Positions 23,880-32,205 of a DNA stretch of 42,186 nucleotides are shown piece after piece. The position numbers and the translations under genes were made by a program. The notes under the pieces are model-generated. The model saw only the letters and a program-made list of their open reading frames with translations, was not told where the DNA came from and did not search any database. Numbering within the stretch: position 1 is the first letter of the stretch; each line of letters opens with the position of its first letter. Source of the stretch: UBA12088 sp964568345 (GTDB lineage Bacteria; Patescibacteriota; Minisyncoccia; Phycocordibacterales; UBA12088); the NCBI GenBank assembly GCA_964568345.1, contig CAZMPG010000005.1, positions 1 to 42,186 of the forward strand, given 5' to 3'.

Positions 23880-25709
23880 ATGAGAACATATTCCTCACTG
23901 GCTGTGGTGGTGCTCGTCGCTGCCTGCACCTACCTATCCCCCTTCGCCGCTTCCGCTGGCGAGCTCCACTACGGTACGATTGTCGAACAGTACGGCTCGA
24001 AACTCACCCTCGAGTATAAGGGCCCCGCGGGAACCCGGTACTACGTGTGCGACACGGAGCGAGAAGCGTGCACAGACAAGGGCACGAAACGGCCCAACCT
24101 CGCGCCGAAGATACTCGGGAACAGGAGCTACGTACGAAGCGCGGACGGCTCACTCGGCGTGTACGCAACAACACTCGGCTCGCGTACGTACTACACCCTC
24201 TATCGCCTCTCCGGCACACACGTAAAGAAGCTCGCACTCATCCCCTACACGACCCCCGGCGCAACGGTGTCTGTCTCCAAAAATAACAATGCGGTCATCT
24301 TCAAGCTTGGGCAGACCTACACGCGGTATGACATTGCCAAGAAGAGCCTGCACACGCTATCCCTTCCCTACTCGCTTGCATTCATCTCCCTGTCGCCCTC
24401 GGCGCACTTCCTAACGGGCTACTACTACCCGACCCTCCAGCACGAGATCTGGAACTTCACTGACGGCACAGTGATCGGTCTGGCACCCTCCATGCAATCG
24501 TACGTCGAGTTTAGCGAAGACGAGTCGCAGCTCGCCTACCTCGACGACGTCGGTGGCTTCAAGACGCTCAAGACCATGCACATGAAAGACATCCAGAGCC
24601 CGAAACCGACCGTCGTTGCGCTCACCAAGCCCAACACCGAGACCGAGGACTACCTCTTCGTCGGCTCGACCCTCTACTTCCTCGCCAACAGCGCCGGGCC
24701 GCTCGCGTGGGACCTCTACCGCTTCGATGGCGGCACGCCAGAGAAGGTCGCCGAGCAGGTGTCGTACGGCGATTTCCTCAAGCGCATCCACACACCCGAT
24801 GCGACGTACCTCGCCTACCTCACGACACAGGGCAAGAACACCGACATCGCCCTCACCACGCCTCGTGGCGCGACTATCACCTTCGACCCGGCACCAGCCT
24901 CGCCGCTCCCCGACACTCTGACCCGCACCGTCCGCTCGGTCGCGGGGAGGACGGGCGTGCTCCTCTCGCCGAAGGACACTGGGAAGCGGACCGGCACGCT
25001 CTTCATCTGGCTCCACGGCGGCCCCCAGCGACAGGTTGCGCAGGGCTACCACCCGTACCTTTCGTACGCGGTGTACGATGAGCTCCTCGAACGGCTCGCT
25101 GCCGGTGGGAACGACGTCTTCAAGCTCGACTATACCGGCTCGACCGGCTACGGCGCCGCCTTTCGAAAAGCCCTCGACATGCACATCGGCGACGTCGAGA
25201 TCACCGACACGAGGAACGCCGTCACCGCGCTGTCCCGTGAGCTTGGCAGCAAGACCGTGTACCTCATCGGCAACAGCTACGGCGGCTATATGGCGCTCCG
25301 TGGCATCGTGGACATGCCAAAGCTCGTCAGTGGTGCGGTGTCCATAAACGGTGTCTCCGACTGGTATGGACTCATTGAGCAGATCCCCTCATCGCCCTTC
25401 CGCGAGCTCTTCAACGGTGTACCCGATACGACCAACCTCGACGCCTACTTCAAGGCATCGGTCTTCACCGGCCTCGACAAGCTCCCAAACACCAGGCGAG
25501 TGCTCGTGGTATGGGGCGAGCAGGATCACACGGTGCCGGTGTGGCAGTCAACCAAGTACGTTGCGTACGCAAAGACGCAGGGGGTGCACGTGCAGACACT
25601 CTCCTTCCCCACCGAGGAGCACATCATCCGCGAGCGAAAGAACCTCGACGCGCTCTGTAGTGCGATCACCAGCACCTTCAACCTCAAGGGTGTCGCGTGC
25701 AAGGGGTAG
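23880..25709 (+). CDS. S9-family prolyl oligopeptidase-like serine peptidase
   Basis: This 609-residue exported peptidase has a signal segment (SSLAVVVLVAACTYLSPFAASA; VAAC could also be a lipobox), an N-terminal propeller-like region with repeated strand motifs (LYRLSGTHVKKLALIPYTT, VSVSKNNNAVIF) and a C-terminal alpha/beta-hydrolase domain. The catalytic triad is visible: Ser466 in GNSYGGYMAL, Asp549 in WGEQDHTVPV, and His581 in TEEHIIRERKN. LFIWLHGGP is the oxyanion strand. It likely cleaves short peptides outside the membrane, feeding an organism that imports amino acids. AGGAGG lies 5 nt before ATG 23880. It stands alone between tRNA-Leu and the GT35-like gene. Confidence 0.92.
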   Translation: MRTYSSLAVVVLVAACTYLSPFAASAGELHYGTIVEQYGSKLTLEYKGPAGTRYYVCDTEREACTDKGTKRPNLAPKILGNRSYVRSADGSLGVYATTLGSRTYYTLYRLSGTHVKKLALIPYTTPGATVSVSKNNNAVIFKLGQTYTRYDIAKKSLHTLSLPYSLAFISLSPSAHFLTGYYYPTLQHEIWNFTDGTVIGLAPSMQSYVEFSEDESQLAYLDDVGGFKTLKTMHMKDIQSPKPTVVALTKPNTETEDYLFVGSTLYFLANSAGPLAWDLYRFDGGTPEKVAEQVSYGDFLKRIHTPDATYLAYLTTQGKNTDIALTTPRGATITFDPAPASPLPDTLTRTVRSVAGRTGVLLSPKDTGKRTGTLFIWLHGGPQRQVAQGYHPYLSYAVYDELLERLAAGGNDVFKLDYTGSTGYGAAFRKALDMHIGDVEITDTRNAVTALSRELGSKTVYLIGNSYGGYMALRGIVDMPKLVSGAVSINGVSDWYGLIEQIPSSPFRELFNGVPDTTNLDAYFKASVFTGLDKLPNTRRVLVVWGEQDHTVPVWQSTKYVAYAKTQGVHVQTLSFPTEEHIIRERKNLDALCSAITSTFNLKGVACKG

Positions 25710-25793
25710 AGGCAGCGGCCACTTGACGACCACGACTGGTGCGGTACTCTGCAGGGTGGATCGTCCTCTACAAACTGACCCAGGAGGTCAAAG

Positions 25794-27512
25794 ATGAATA
25801 TATATAACATAGTAGGTAGTGAATATGATGTCGTCTACCTCACCCCGGAGGTCCTCGCCCATGAGGATCTCCAGACTGGCTCCGGAGGGCTTGGCGTCGT
25901 TGCCGGTGAAGTGCTTCAAGAGGCAGAGGAGGGGTTTGGGGTGCACGGCATACGTATGCTCGCGATAAGCCTCTACCCCTCGCATGGCTACCAGCGGCAG
26001 GTGGTAGTTACCACACCACACACCGAATACCTTGATGTAACGTACGAATCGCAGCGCCACCAGGAGATCGCCCCCGACACGGGCGTACGAATAAGGATCA
26101 CGCTTGCTGGAAGGACCTGTACCATCGTGGTGCGTATGCTCGACGATCAACCACGCTCGAACACCGCCATTCTCCTCCTCGACACCGATGTTGAGGAAAA
26201 TCCCCAGGACTTCCGCATGATCACCCGTACCCTCTACGGCGGCACCCATGCAACCAGCCACTTCAGTGAATTGCACGAGGCGTGGCACGATATCACCTGG
26301 CTGCGGGTACTGCAGGCGGCGGTGCTTGGCCTCGGGGCGTACAACCTGCTCCGCGACCTCAACGTCGGATACCGCATCGTCCACCTCAATGACAGCCACG
26401 GTGCACTGTTTTCCATCCGCCAATATGGTCAGGAACGCACGAGCGGTATCCCGCACGAACAAGCGCTCGAACGGGTGCGTGCACGGACACGGTTCACGAA
26501 CCACACCATGCTCGACTCGGGGAACCCACAGTTCCCCTACACCACGATCGAGCAGATATGTGGTACTTACCCGGGCTTCGATCGCGACACCCTGCTACAC
26601 ATTGACGAGCGTGACCCATACTCGCTCTCCATGACCGAGACCGCCTGCATGCTTGCGGGACAGGGAAATGTGAACGGCGTATCAAAACACCACGCGACAA
26701 TTGCCGATCGGCGGTGGCCTGGGTACGGCATATTTCCGATCACAAACGGTGTCGGACGCAGGTACCAACACCCTCTGTTCCAAGAACTCAGGGAGCCGGG
26801 CGACATACCATCGCTGAAGCGCCGTATGCGGGAAGAGGTATTGGAAATAGTCAAGGCACAAGCGTTGGATGCGGGGTACATATTCAAGGGTACGCCGCCA
26901 CCGGACGCTCTCACCCTCGCGTGGGTGCGCCGACACCAAGAGTACAAACGCCCCGGCCTCATCTTCCACAGCGCTGAGCACGGCCTCATGCAAAAGCTCC
27001 TCGAGTGGGGGTGGGTTACTATCCTCTGGGGAGGATACGCGCACCCCGACGACGTCGGCATGGGGAATGAGTGGACACGGATCCTCACCCGCATCCGCGA
27101 CCTACCGAACGTGCTGCCAGTCTTCAACTACCGCCTCAACCTCATGCGGCCCACCCTCAAGGCAGGAGCCGATGTATGGCTCAACACGCCTTTTGTCGGC
27201 CATGAAGCATGTGGTACGTCGTGGATGAGTGCGATGCTCAATGGCGCGCTCGTCGTATCCATCAACGATGGCGGGGTTCGTGAAGCAGAACATGTCGTAC
27301 GGTTTGGGAGCTCCGATCCGGGCAACTGGCACGAGCAGTACCCGTACGATGCACGAGAACTCTGGCAGACACTTGTGCCACAGATCATGCACCTCCGTGA
27401 GCACGACCCCGCACTCCTCCGGTTCCTCTACGAGGCAAAACTCGAGGCCGAAGAAATGTTCGCCGCGAGCCGTATGGTCGCTGACTACAAGCGACTCCTC
27501 TACCGGCTCTAG
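25794..27512 (+). CDS. alpha-glucan phosphorylase-like (GT35) protein without PLP lysine
   Basis: This 572-residue protein is clearly built like a glycogen phosphorylase: GSGGLGVVAGEVLQEAEE, NGVSKHHATIADRRWPGYGI.. ITNGVG, RRHQEYKRPGLIF, LWGGYAHPDD, FNYRLNLMRPTLKAGADVWL and EACGTSWMSAMLNGALVVSI. In true phosphorylases the last segment reads GTSNMKFMLNGA, and its lysine holds the pyridoxal phosphate; here serine replaces it (W-M-S). The protein is also shorter than usual (about 700-850). It may be a glycosyltransferase that no longer uses PLP, or an inactive or altered relative. GGAGG lies 7 nt before ATG 25794. A terminator and tRNA-Ala follow. No other glycogen genes are visible. Confidence 0.8.
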   Translation: MNIYNIVGSEYDVVYLTPEVLAHEDLQTGSGGLGVVAGEVLQEAEEGFGVHGIRMLAISLYPSHGYQRQVVVTTPHTEYLDVTYESQRHQEIAPDTGVRIRITLAGRTCTIVVRMLDDQPRSNTAILLLDTDVEENPQDFRMITRTLYGGTHATSHFSELHEAWHDITWLRVLQAAVLGLGAYNLLRDLNVGYRIVHLNDSHGALFSIRQYGQERTSGIPHEQALERVRARTRFTNHTMLDSGNPQFPYTTIEQICGTYPGFDRDTLLHIDERDPYSLSMTETACMLAGQGNVNGVSKHHATIADRRWPGYGIFPITNGVGRRYQHPLFQELREPGDIPSLKRRMREEVLEIVKAQALDAGYIFKGTPPPDALTLAWVRRHQEYKRPGLIFHSAEHGLMQKLLEWGWVTILWGGYAHPDDVGMGNEWTRILTRIRDLPNVLPVFNYRLNLMRPTLKAGADVWLNTPFVGHEACGTSWMSAMLNGALVVSINDGGVREAEHVVRFGSSDPGNWHEQYPYDARELWQTLVPQIMHLREHDPALLRFLYEAKLEAEEMFAASRMVADYKRLLYRL

Positions 27513-27518
27513 TAGCAC

Positions 27519-27548
27519 ACCCGCGCCACAAGTGGCGCGGGTGGTTTT
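27519..27548. terminator. bidirectional terminator
   Basis: ACCCGCGCCAC (27519-27529) pairs perfectly with GTGGCGCGGGT (27532-27542), followed on the plus strand by GGTTTTGT. It ends the GT35-like gene; on the minus strand it lies right after tRNA-Ala. Confidence 0.8.
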
Positions 27549-27549
27549 G

Positions 27550-27622
27550 TGGACCATGCCGGACTCGAACCGGCTACCTCATCCATGCCATGGATGCGCT
27601 CTACCAGGTGAGCTAATGGCCC
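27550..27622 (-). tRNA. tRNA-Ala (anticodon GGC)
   Basis: Complete cloverleaf: acceptor GGGCCAT with ATGGTCC (one G-U), D arm TAGCTCACCTGGTAGAGCGC, anticodon stem CATCC/GGATG around ATGGCAT giving GGC, T arm GCCGG-TTCGAGT-CCGGC. CCA is not encoded. It is transcribed towards the terminator at 27519-27542. Confidence 0.95.
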
Positions 27623-27641
27623 GCTGTTTCGGCGCTACACG

Positions 27642-28031
27642 CTAGCGCCCCATCCTGTCCTTGACGTGCCGCACGAGTTCGTCGAGATGGATGTCGGTCT
27701 TGACGAGGAATTCGCTCATGCCGGTCGAGACCGCTTTTGCGACCGTCTCGATGCTCGAGGAGTTGGTAAGGAGGATGATGGTTGCATCCTTCCCCCACGG
27801 GTCCTCCTGGAGCTGCTTCATGACGTCGAAGCCATCCATCTCGGGCATCATGATGTCGAGGAGGATGATGTCCGGGTGCTTCTCGAGGGCGAGCGCAAGG
27901 CCGTCGCGGCCATTCACCGCGGTGTACGCGGTGACCCCCTCGTCGGTAAACTTCTGGGCGAGCACCTGCACGAGCGACACCTCGTCGTCGATGATGAGGA
28001 CCGACCGTGATCCAGGTGTGGGCGGTGTCAT
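27642..28031 (-). CDS. single-domain response regulator (CheY-like)
   Basis: This 129-residue receiver domain has the acidic pair in VLIIDDEVSLV, the phospho-acceptor Asp in IILLDIMMPEMDGFDVM, the conserved Thr in ATIILLTNSSS and the Lys in EFLVKTDIHLDELV. No output domain follows, so it works by protein contact. ATG 28031 has TATGCT 7 nt upstream (28039-28044), and the longer frame is rejected. The histidine kinase gene ends 19 nt upstream; although adjacent, each gene has its own leaderless-type promoter, so their ratio may be set independently. Together they make one two-component pair of unknown signal. Confidence 0.92.
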   Translation of the reverse strand: MTPPTPGSRSVLIIDDEVSLVQVLAQKFTDEGVTAYTAVNGRDGLALALEKHPDIILLDIMMPEMDGFDVMKQLQEDPWGKDATIILLTNSSSIETVAKAVSTGMSEFLVKTDIHLDELVRHVKDRMGR

Positions 28032-28050
28032 ACGGATGAGCATACCTCGC

Positions 28051-29409
28051 CTACGCACCGGGCGCAACCCGCGGTAGGGTGATGGTGAACGTCGTCCCCT
28101 CCCCGGGGGAGGAGATGAAAGTGACGTCACCGCCGAGCTTCTTTACGAACTCGCGGGTGAGGTAAAGCCCGAGGCCGGTTCCATTCGCGGACATTTTCCG
28201 CGCATTCGACGCGCGGAAGAGCTTCGTGAAGATCTGCTCCTGCTCGGCAAGCGGTATGCCGCAGCCGGTGTCGTGGACGGCGACTGTCGCCGCTACTTGC
28301 CCAAAGTCGGACGTGATGGTGATCGCCCCACCCTGCGGGGTGTACTTGAGCGCATTCGTGAGGAGGTTATGGATCACGATGCGCAGCATCGCGTGGTCGG
28401 TAATGATCTTGTCGTCGCCCTGCGAGACCACCTGGTAGCGGAGGTCTTTGCTCTTGAGGTCGTGCACGAGCTCCTTGAGGATATCGTTCACGACGTCGTT
28501 CACGTGGACCGGCGCGTACTCGGGAAGCAGGGTGCCGAGCTCGATGCGGGAGACGGTGAGGAGCGTCGTCACGAGCTCGATCATGCGCTCGTTGCCAATG
28601 TCAATCTGCTCGAGGTAGCCGCGCACGAGGTCGGAGAGGTGGAGCGACTCGGTGTGGAGGAGGTAGTCGATGTACCACTTGATGGTCGTCATCGGGGTAC
28701 GGAGCTGGTGGGATGCGAGGAGAAAGAAGTCGGTCTTCACTTCGTCACTCTCCTTCTCTTTCGTCACGTCCACGAGCGTCACGACATGCTTGAGTGGTAG
28801 GGGCGACGTGCGCGCGAGCGAGTAGATGGAGACCTGTGCCCAGCGATGTACCGAGCCATCGAGTGTCGTGAGGCGCATCTCCTCGCGAGACACCGGCACC
28901 CCCCGCTCGACCTTTGTCCGGACAAGCGCGACATCTTGCCGCACCGCAACGCTCGCATCAATACGTTCGTAGAAGTTTGCCGCCTCACACTCCTCGGTGG
29001 TGCCGCCAAAGAAGCGAAGGCAGGCTTTGTTGGGGTTACGGATGTGGCCCCCGTCGTCCATGAGGAAGTACGGCACCGAGCTATTGTCGTAGAGGAGCTT
29101 GAACTGCTCCCGCGACACGACGAGCCCAGAAACCATCTCCTCGGCTATAGTCTGTGTTCGCCGGGTGAGGAGGTAGCCGAGGTACATCGCATAGCAGGCG
29201 AGCCCCGAAAGCGCGGTGAGACACAGGAGGATGAGTGTGGTCGCAAGCTCGACGAGGTACCGACGATCGGGACCAGCGAACGGGCCGGTGAGGAGCGCGG
29301 CAACGGCGCCACTGCCCCACGCCCACACGATGAGCGCGAGGAGGAGGAACACCTCGGCGAGCAGCACTTCCGGTCGCAAGAGGTGCTTCATCCACGATGA
29401 CTGTGGCAT
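28051..29409 (-). CDS. membrane sensor histidine kinase with PAS domain
   Basis: The 452-residue kinase has two N-terminal membrane helices (LLAEVFLLLALIVWAWGSG and VELATTLILLCLTALSGLACY), a PAS domain from LLYDNSSVPYFLMDDGGHI to LVDVTKEKE, a HisKA dimerisation domain with the phosphorylated His in LLASHQLRTPMTTIKW, and a HATPase domain: N box IVIHNLLTNALKYTPQGG, G1 VHDTGCGIP, G2 GTGLGLYLTREFV. There is no receiver domain. ATG 29409 lies 6 nt after TATACT (29416-29421). The partner response regulator is encoded 19 nt downstream. The short periplasmic loop suggests it senses a signal in the membrane or cytosol. Confidence 0.95.
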   Translation of the reverse strand: MPQSSWMKHLLRPEVLLAEVFLLLALIVWAWGSGAVAALLTGPFAGPDRRYLVELATTLILLCLTALSGLACYAMYLGYLLTRRTQTIAEEMVSGLVVSREQFKLLYDNSSVPYFLMDDGGHIRNPNKACLRFFGGTTEECEAANFYERIDASVAVRQDVALVRTKVERGVPVSREEMRLTTLDGSVHRWAQVSIYSLARTSPLPLKHVVTLVDVTKEKESDEVKTDFFLLASHQLRTPMTTIKWYIDYLLHTESLHLSDLVRGYLEQIDIGNERMIELVTTLLTVSRIELGTLLPEYAPVHVNDVVNDILKELVHDLKSKDLRYQVVSQGDDKIITDHAMLRIVIHNLLTNALKYTPQGGAITITSDFGQVAATVAVHDTGCGIPLAEQEQIFTKLFRASNARKMSANGTGLGLYLTREFVKKLGGDVTFISSPGEGTTFTITLPRVAPGA

Positions 29410-29473
29410 GGCCCTAGTATAGCCCCACCGGCCACATACGCGTAGCAGCTCCGTACAGAGAGCCGTGGACAAC

Positions 29474-30115
29474 CTACGCGACCACAAGCGCTCCCTGCCG
29501 CAGGACTACCGGAGTATCGGTACGCACATCTACAACTGTCGAGGGGTCGCTCGGGGGGAGGGTGCCGGCGTCGAGGACAAGCGAGAGGGTGCGGGCCTCT
29601 TCCCCGAGCTGGTCGAGCATAGCATCGAGCGTAGAGGGCTGCGGCATGCCGGATCGGTTGACGCTCGTCGTAGTCACTGGGCTGCCAACACGCGCGGCAA
29701 GATCGCGGCACCACGGTAGGCTGGGTATGCGAAATCCTACCCCTCCGTCGGGGCCTGCGACCGGCGTGAGCGCATCGCCACGCGGCGCAAGGACGAGTGA
29801 GAGCGGTCCGGGCCAGTAGCGCTCGGCGAGGTCTCGAGCACGCGGGGTCACCTGCGCATACCGCTCGAGCATCGCGAGGTCGGCGACGAGTACAAGGATG
29901 GGCTTCCCTGCATCGCGGCCCTTGCATACCCGTACCCGCTCCACCGCACGTGCGCTCGTTGCATCCGCGCCAATACCGTAGAGCGTGTCGGTTGGATACA
30001 CGACGAGGCCACCCGCCACTATGGCTTGGGCGGCCCGCTCGAGCGCAGTGTCGTACGCCGCACCTCGCTCACCGGAGCTGAGCGAAGCGTACGGCACGGT
30101 GAGGCGTTCGTACAT
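29474..30115 (-). CDS. tsaC: threonylcarbamoyl-AMP synthase (Sua5/YrdC)
   Basis: TsaC makes threonylcarbamoyl-AMP from Thr, bicarbonate and ATP, the first step of t6A37 in ANN-decoding tRNAs. The 213-residue protein carries the YrdC domain: GGLVVYPTDTLYGIGADAT, RDAGKPILVLVADLAM, YWPGPLSLVL, GGVGFRIPSLPW and TTTSVNRSGMPQPST. It has no Sua5 C-terminal domain, so it is the short TsaC type. ATG 30115 has TATTCA 7 nt upstream (30123-30128), a weak leaderless promoter. tsaD is 0.8 kb away on the other strand; tRNA-Val lies divergently beside it. Confidence 0.94.
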   Translation of the reverse strand: MYERLTVPYASLSSGERGAAYDTALERAAQAIVAGGLVVYPTDTLYGIGADATSARAVERVRVCKGRDAGKPILVLVADLAMLERYAQVTPRARDLAERYWPGPLSLVLAPRGDALTPVAGPDGGVGFRIPSLPWCRDLAARVGSPVTTTSVNRSGMPQPSTLDAMLDQLGEEARTLSLVLDAGTLPPSDPSTVVDVRTDTPVVLRQGALVVA

Positions 30116-30159
30116 GCTGTATTGAATACCACGCCGAGACGCGGTATGCTAGCCGCTAC

Positions 30160-30236
30160 GGGCGATTAGCTCAGCTGGTTAGAGCGTCACATTGACATTG
30201 TGAAGGTCACAGGTTCGAGCCCTGTATCGCCCACCA
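30160..30236 (+). tRNA. tRNA-Val (anticodon GAC)
   Basis: Acceptor GGGCGAT with ATCGCCC, D arm TAGCTCAGCTGGTTAGAGC, anticodon stem TCACA/TGTGA around TTGACAT giving GAC, T arm ACAGG-TTCGAGC-CCTGT. The 3' ACCA is encoded. TATGCT at 30145-30150 lies 9 nt before the 5' end and is the likely -10. The tRNA's 3' 26 nt (30215-30240 including flank) recur downstream in the element. Confidence 0.96.
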
Positions 30237-30435
30237 CACAAAAGAGCGTCATGCGGAGCATGGCGCGATTATTGTGTGGTAGGGTGAGACGGGCTCGAAG
30301 ACCTTGTGAGTTCTTTTGCGACCCCGAGCAAAACGAGGGGGAAGCAAAAGAGCCACAAGGTGTACTGATGCTGTAAGCATCGAGCCCTGTATCGCCCACC
30401 ACACACAAGAGCGTCATGCGGGGTACAGAACGGTT
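30215..30435 (+). repeat. tRNA-Val-anchored tandem element
   Basis: The tRNA-Val 3' end with its flank (30215-30240) recurs exactly at 30380-30405. Between them lie a hairpin GCGTCATGC-GGA-GCATGGCGC (with G-U), then an imperfect inverted copy of the tRNA 3' end (about 30274-30300, TGTGTGGT...GGGCTCGAA), a longer stem CCTTGTG...CACAAGG with CTTTTGC/GCAAAAG (30302-30360), and GATGC-TGTAA-GCATC just before the second copy. After the second copy the unit restarts (AAGAGCGTCATGCGG) but is cut short near 30421. The core is shared with the first unit behind tRNA-Leu. The rest (30436-30524) shows nothing further. Confidence 0.85.
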
Positions 30436-30524
30436 GTGGATTAGATGTCAGGCTCCCCTGCATCATTCAGGGGGTTCAACCTCCTACATAATGATGCAGA
30501 TCCGGGGGTTACCTTACGAAAACC

Positions 30525-30545
30525 GGCCGTCGCAGAGCGACGGCC
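30525..30545 (-). terminator. hairpin terminator
   Basis: GGCCGTCG (30525-30532) pairs perfectly with CGACGGCC (30538-30545); on the minus strand GGTTTTCG follows. It lies just after the small gene at 30553-30792. Confidence 0.7.
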
Positions 30546-30552
30546 ATGAGGT

Positions 30553-30792
30553 TCAGTATACCTGCACGTTGGCATCCTTGCCAACACGCGCAGCAATATC
30601 ATCCCCGTCGATCTCGGTGTGAATTGCGGTCGGCTCCCCCCTTACCGTGAGCGTCGAATTGTCATCCCGACGTCGCCACTCGAAACACATGGAATCAAGG
30701 AACCCAGAGAGCGCCCGCGCTACGATGTTTTGAATACCCTTGCGCTCCTCAGGCTCAACGAGCTCACGAATACGTATAGTGATCCTACACAT
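30553..30792 (-). CDS. small hypothetical protein
   Basis: This 79-residue protein is not recognised. It starts MCRITIRIRELVEPEERKG, has a charged middle (FEWRRRDDNSTLTVRGEP) and ends IAARVGKDANVQVY. The pattern strand-helix-strand-strand suggests a small alpha/beta domain. A GGGGGT ribosome site precedes ATG 30792, and a strong promoter (TTGACA, 16 bp, TAGTGT) lies 45-72 nt upstream, so it is probably well expressed. It is bounded by its own terminator, a monocistronic unit between the tRNA-Val element and tsaD. Function unknown. Confidence 0.65.
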   Translation of the reverse strand: MCRITIRIRELVEPEERKGIQNIVARALSGFLDSMCFEWRRRDDNSTLTVRGEPTAIHTEIDGDDIAARVGKDANVQVY

Positions 30793-30836
30793 TGTTAGAC
30801 CCCCAGATTCTTGAAAAAACGACAAGCCCATACTCC

Positions 30837-30864
30837 ACACTACCGAACCCCTGTCGAGTGTCAA
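30837..30864 (-). promoter_or_regulatory. promoter of the small gene at 30553-30792
   Basis: On the minus strand TTGACA (30859-30864), a 16-bp spacer and TAGTGT (30837-30842). With the ribosome site and the terminator it makes a complete small transcription unit. Confidence 0.65.
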
Positions 30865-30929
30865 GTGACCGGTGTCCATATCCGCAGCGCCGGTACGCGC
30901 TGGTGCCGTGTGCGTGCTAGAGTATAGAC

Positions 30930-32138
30930 ATGCGCATCCTTGCTATTGAGACGTCGTGCGACGAAACCGCGGTCGCTATCCTCGAGGCCTCAGGTACTCT
31001 GTCAGACGCAACGTTTGCCGTGCTCGGCAATGCGCTCTACTCGCAGGCCACGCGGCATGCTGCCTACGGTGGTGTGTACCCCTCGCTCGCCAAGCGCGAG
31101 CACGCGGCAAACCTCGTACCGCTCTACCGCGCAGCGCTCCAAGAGAGTCGCATAGAAACGGGCGACCTCACGCCCTCTGGTACAGAGATCGCCTTCCTCG
31201 ACGAGCTCCTCGTACGCGAGCCGGAGCTCCGCGACGCCCTCGTGGACGAGCTCACCCTCGGCAAGCCCACCATAGACCTCATCGCGGTGACGAGCGGCCC
31301 CGGACTCGAGCCGGCACTCTGGGTCGGCATCAACTTCGCCCGTGCGCTCGCGCACCTCTTTCACCTCCCGATTCTTACCGTCAACCACCTCGAGGGGCAC
31401 CTCGTCGCGAGCGCCGTGAGCGTTGCTTCCGGACGCAATCTCTTTACGCTTGATGCGATCCAGTTCCCCCTCCTCGGCCTCATCGTATCCGGCGGCCACA
31501 CAGAGTTTGTGGGGAGCGATGCATGGGGCACGTACGCCCGCCTCGGCGGCACCCGCGACGATTCAGTCGGTGAAGCGTTCGACAAGGTCGCCCGCCTCCT
31601 CGCCCTCCCCTATCCGGGAGCTCCCGAGCTCTCACGGATGGCCGCCCGCGGCCGTGCACTACCTCCCGAAACGCGCCAGGCACTCGCAGGCGACCCATTC
31701 CCCCGCCCCATGGAGCATAGCGGCGACCTCGACTTCTCGTTTTCCGGCCTCAAAACCGCGGTGCTCTACCGCGTCCGCGCCCTGGGCGATCTCACCGACG
31801 ACGCGAAGGCAGCCATTGCCGCCGCATTCGAGGACGCTGCGGTGGACGTGCTCCTTGCGAAAACGCTCCAGGCGCTCGATCGCTACCCGGTGCCGACCCT
31901 CCTCCTCGGTGGCGGCGTATCGGCAAACACCTACCTCCGCGAGCGGCTCTCGGCACGCGTACGCGACGTACGGCCCGATCTCACGCTCCGCCTCCCCGCT
32001 CCCGGCCTCTCGACCGACAACGCCATCATGATCGGCATGGCTGCCTACCTCGGGCACTGTACCGGTGCGCCGACGCACGCCGCCACCGATCCGCTCCGCG
32101 CCGACGGAAACCTTCCCCTCACCTCCCCAACCCGCTAA
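30930..32138 (+). CDS. tsaD: tRNA N6-adenosine threonylcarbamoyltransferase
   Basis: TsaD transfers the threonylcarbamoyl group to A37 of tRNA. The 402-residue ASKHA-fold protein has ILAIETSCDETAVAIL, HAAYGGVYPSLAKREHAANL, the metal-binding HxxGH in VNHLEGHLVAS, LIVSGGHTEFV, SVGEAFDKVARLLALPYPG, DFSFSGLKTAVL, LLGGGVSANTYLRERL and STDNAIMIGMAAY. It is longer than the usual 330-345 residues because of an acidic insert (about residues 75-110, LTPSGTEIAFLDELLVREPE). ATG 30930 lies 6 nt after TAGAGT (30918-30923) with no ribosome site. tsaC is nearby; tsaB and tsaE are not in the window. Confidence 0.95.
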   Translation: MRILAIETSCDETAVAILEASGTLSDATFAVLGNALYSQATRHAAYGGVYPSLAKREHAANLVPLYRAALQESRIETGDLTPSGTEIAFLDELLVREPELRDALVDELTLGKPTIDLIAVTSGPGLEPALWVGINFARALAHLFHLPILTVNHLEGHLVASAVSVASGRNLFTLDAIQFPLLGLIVSGGHTEFVGSDAWGTYARLGGTRDDSVGEAFDKVARLLALPYPGAPELSRMAARGRALPPETRQALAGDPFPRPMEHSGDLDFSFSGLKTAVLYRVRALGDLTDDAKAAIAAAFEDAAVDVLLAKTLQALDRYPVPTLLLGGGVSANTYLRERLSARVRDVRPDLTLRLPAPGLSTDNAIMIGMAAYLGHCTGAPTHAATDPLRADGNLPLTSPTR

Positions 32139-32205
32139 CACATGCCTCAAAACCACGCACAATCAACATCGAGCGTGGTCAAGAGCATCACAGGCAAGGC
32201 GCACA

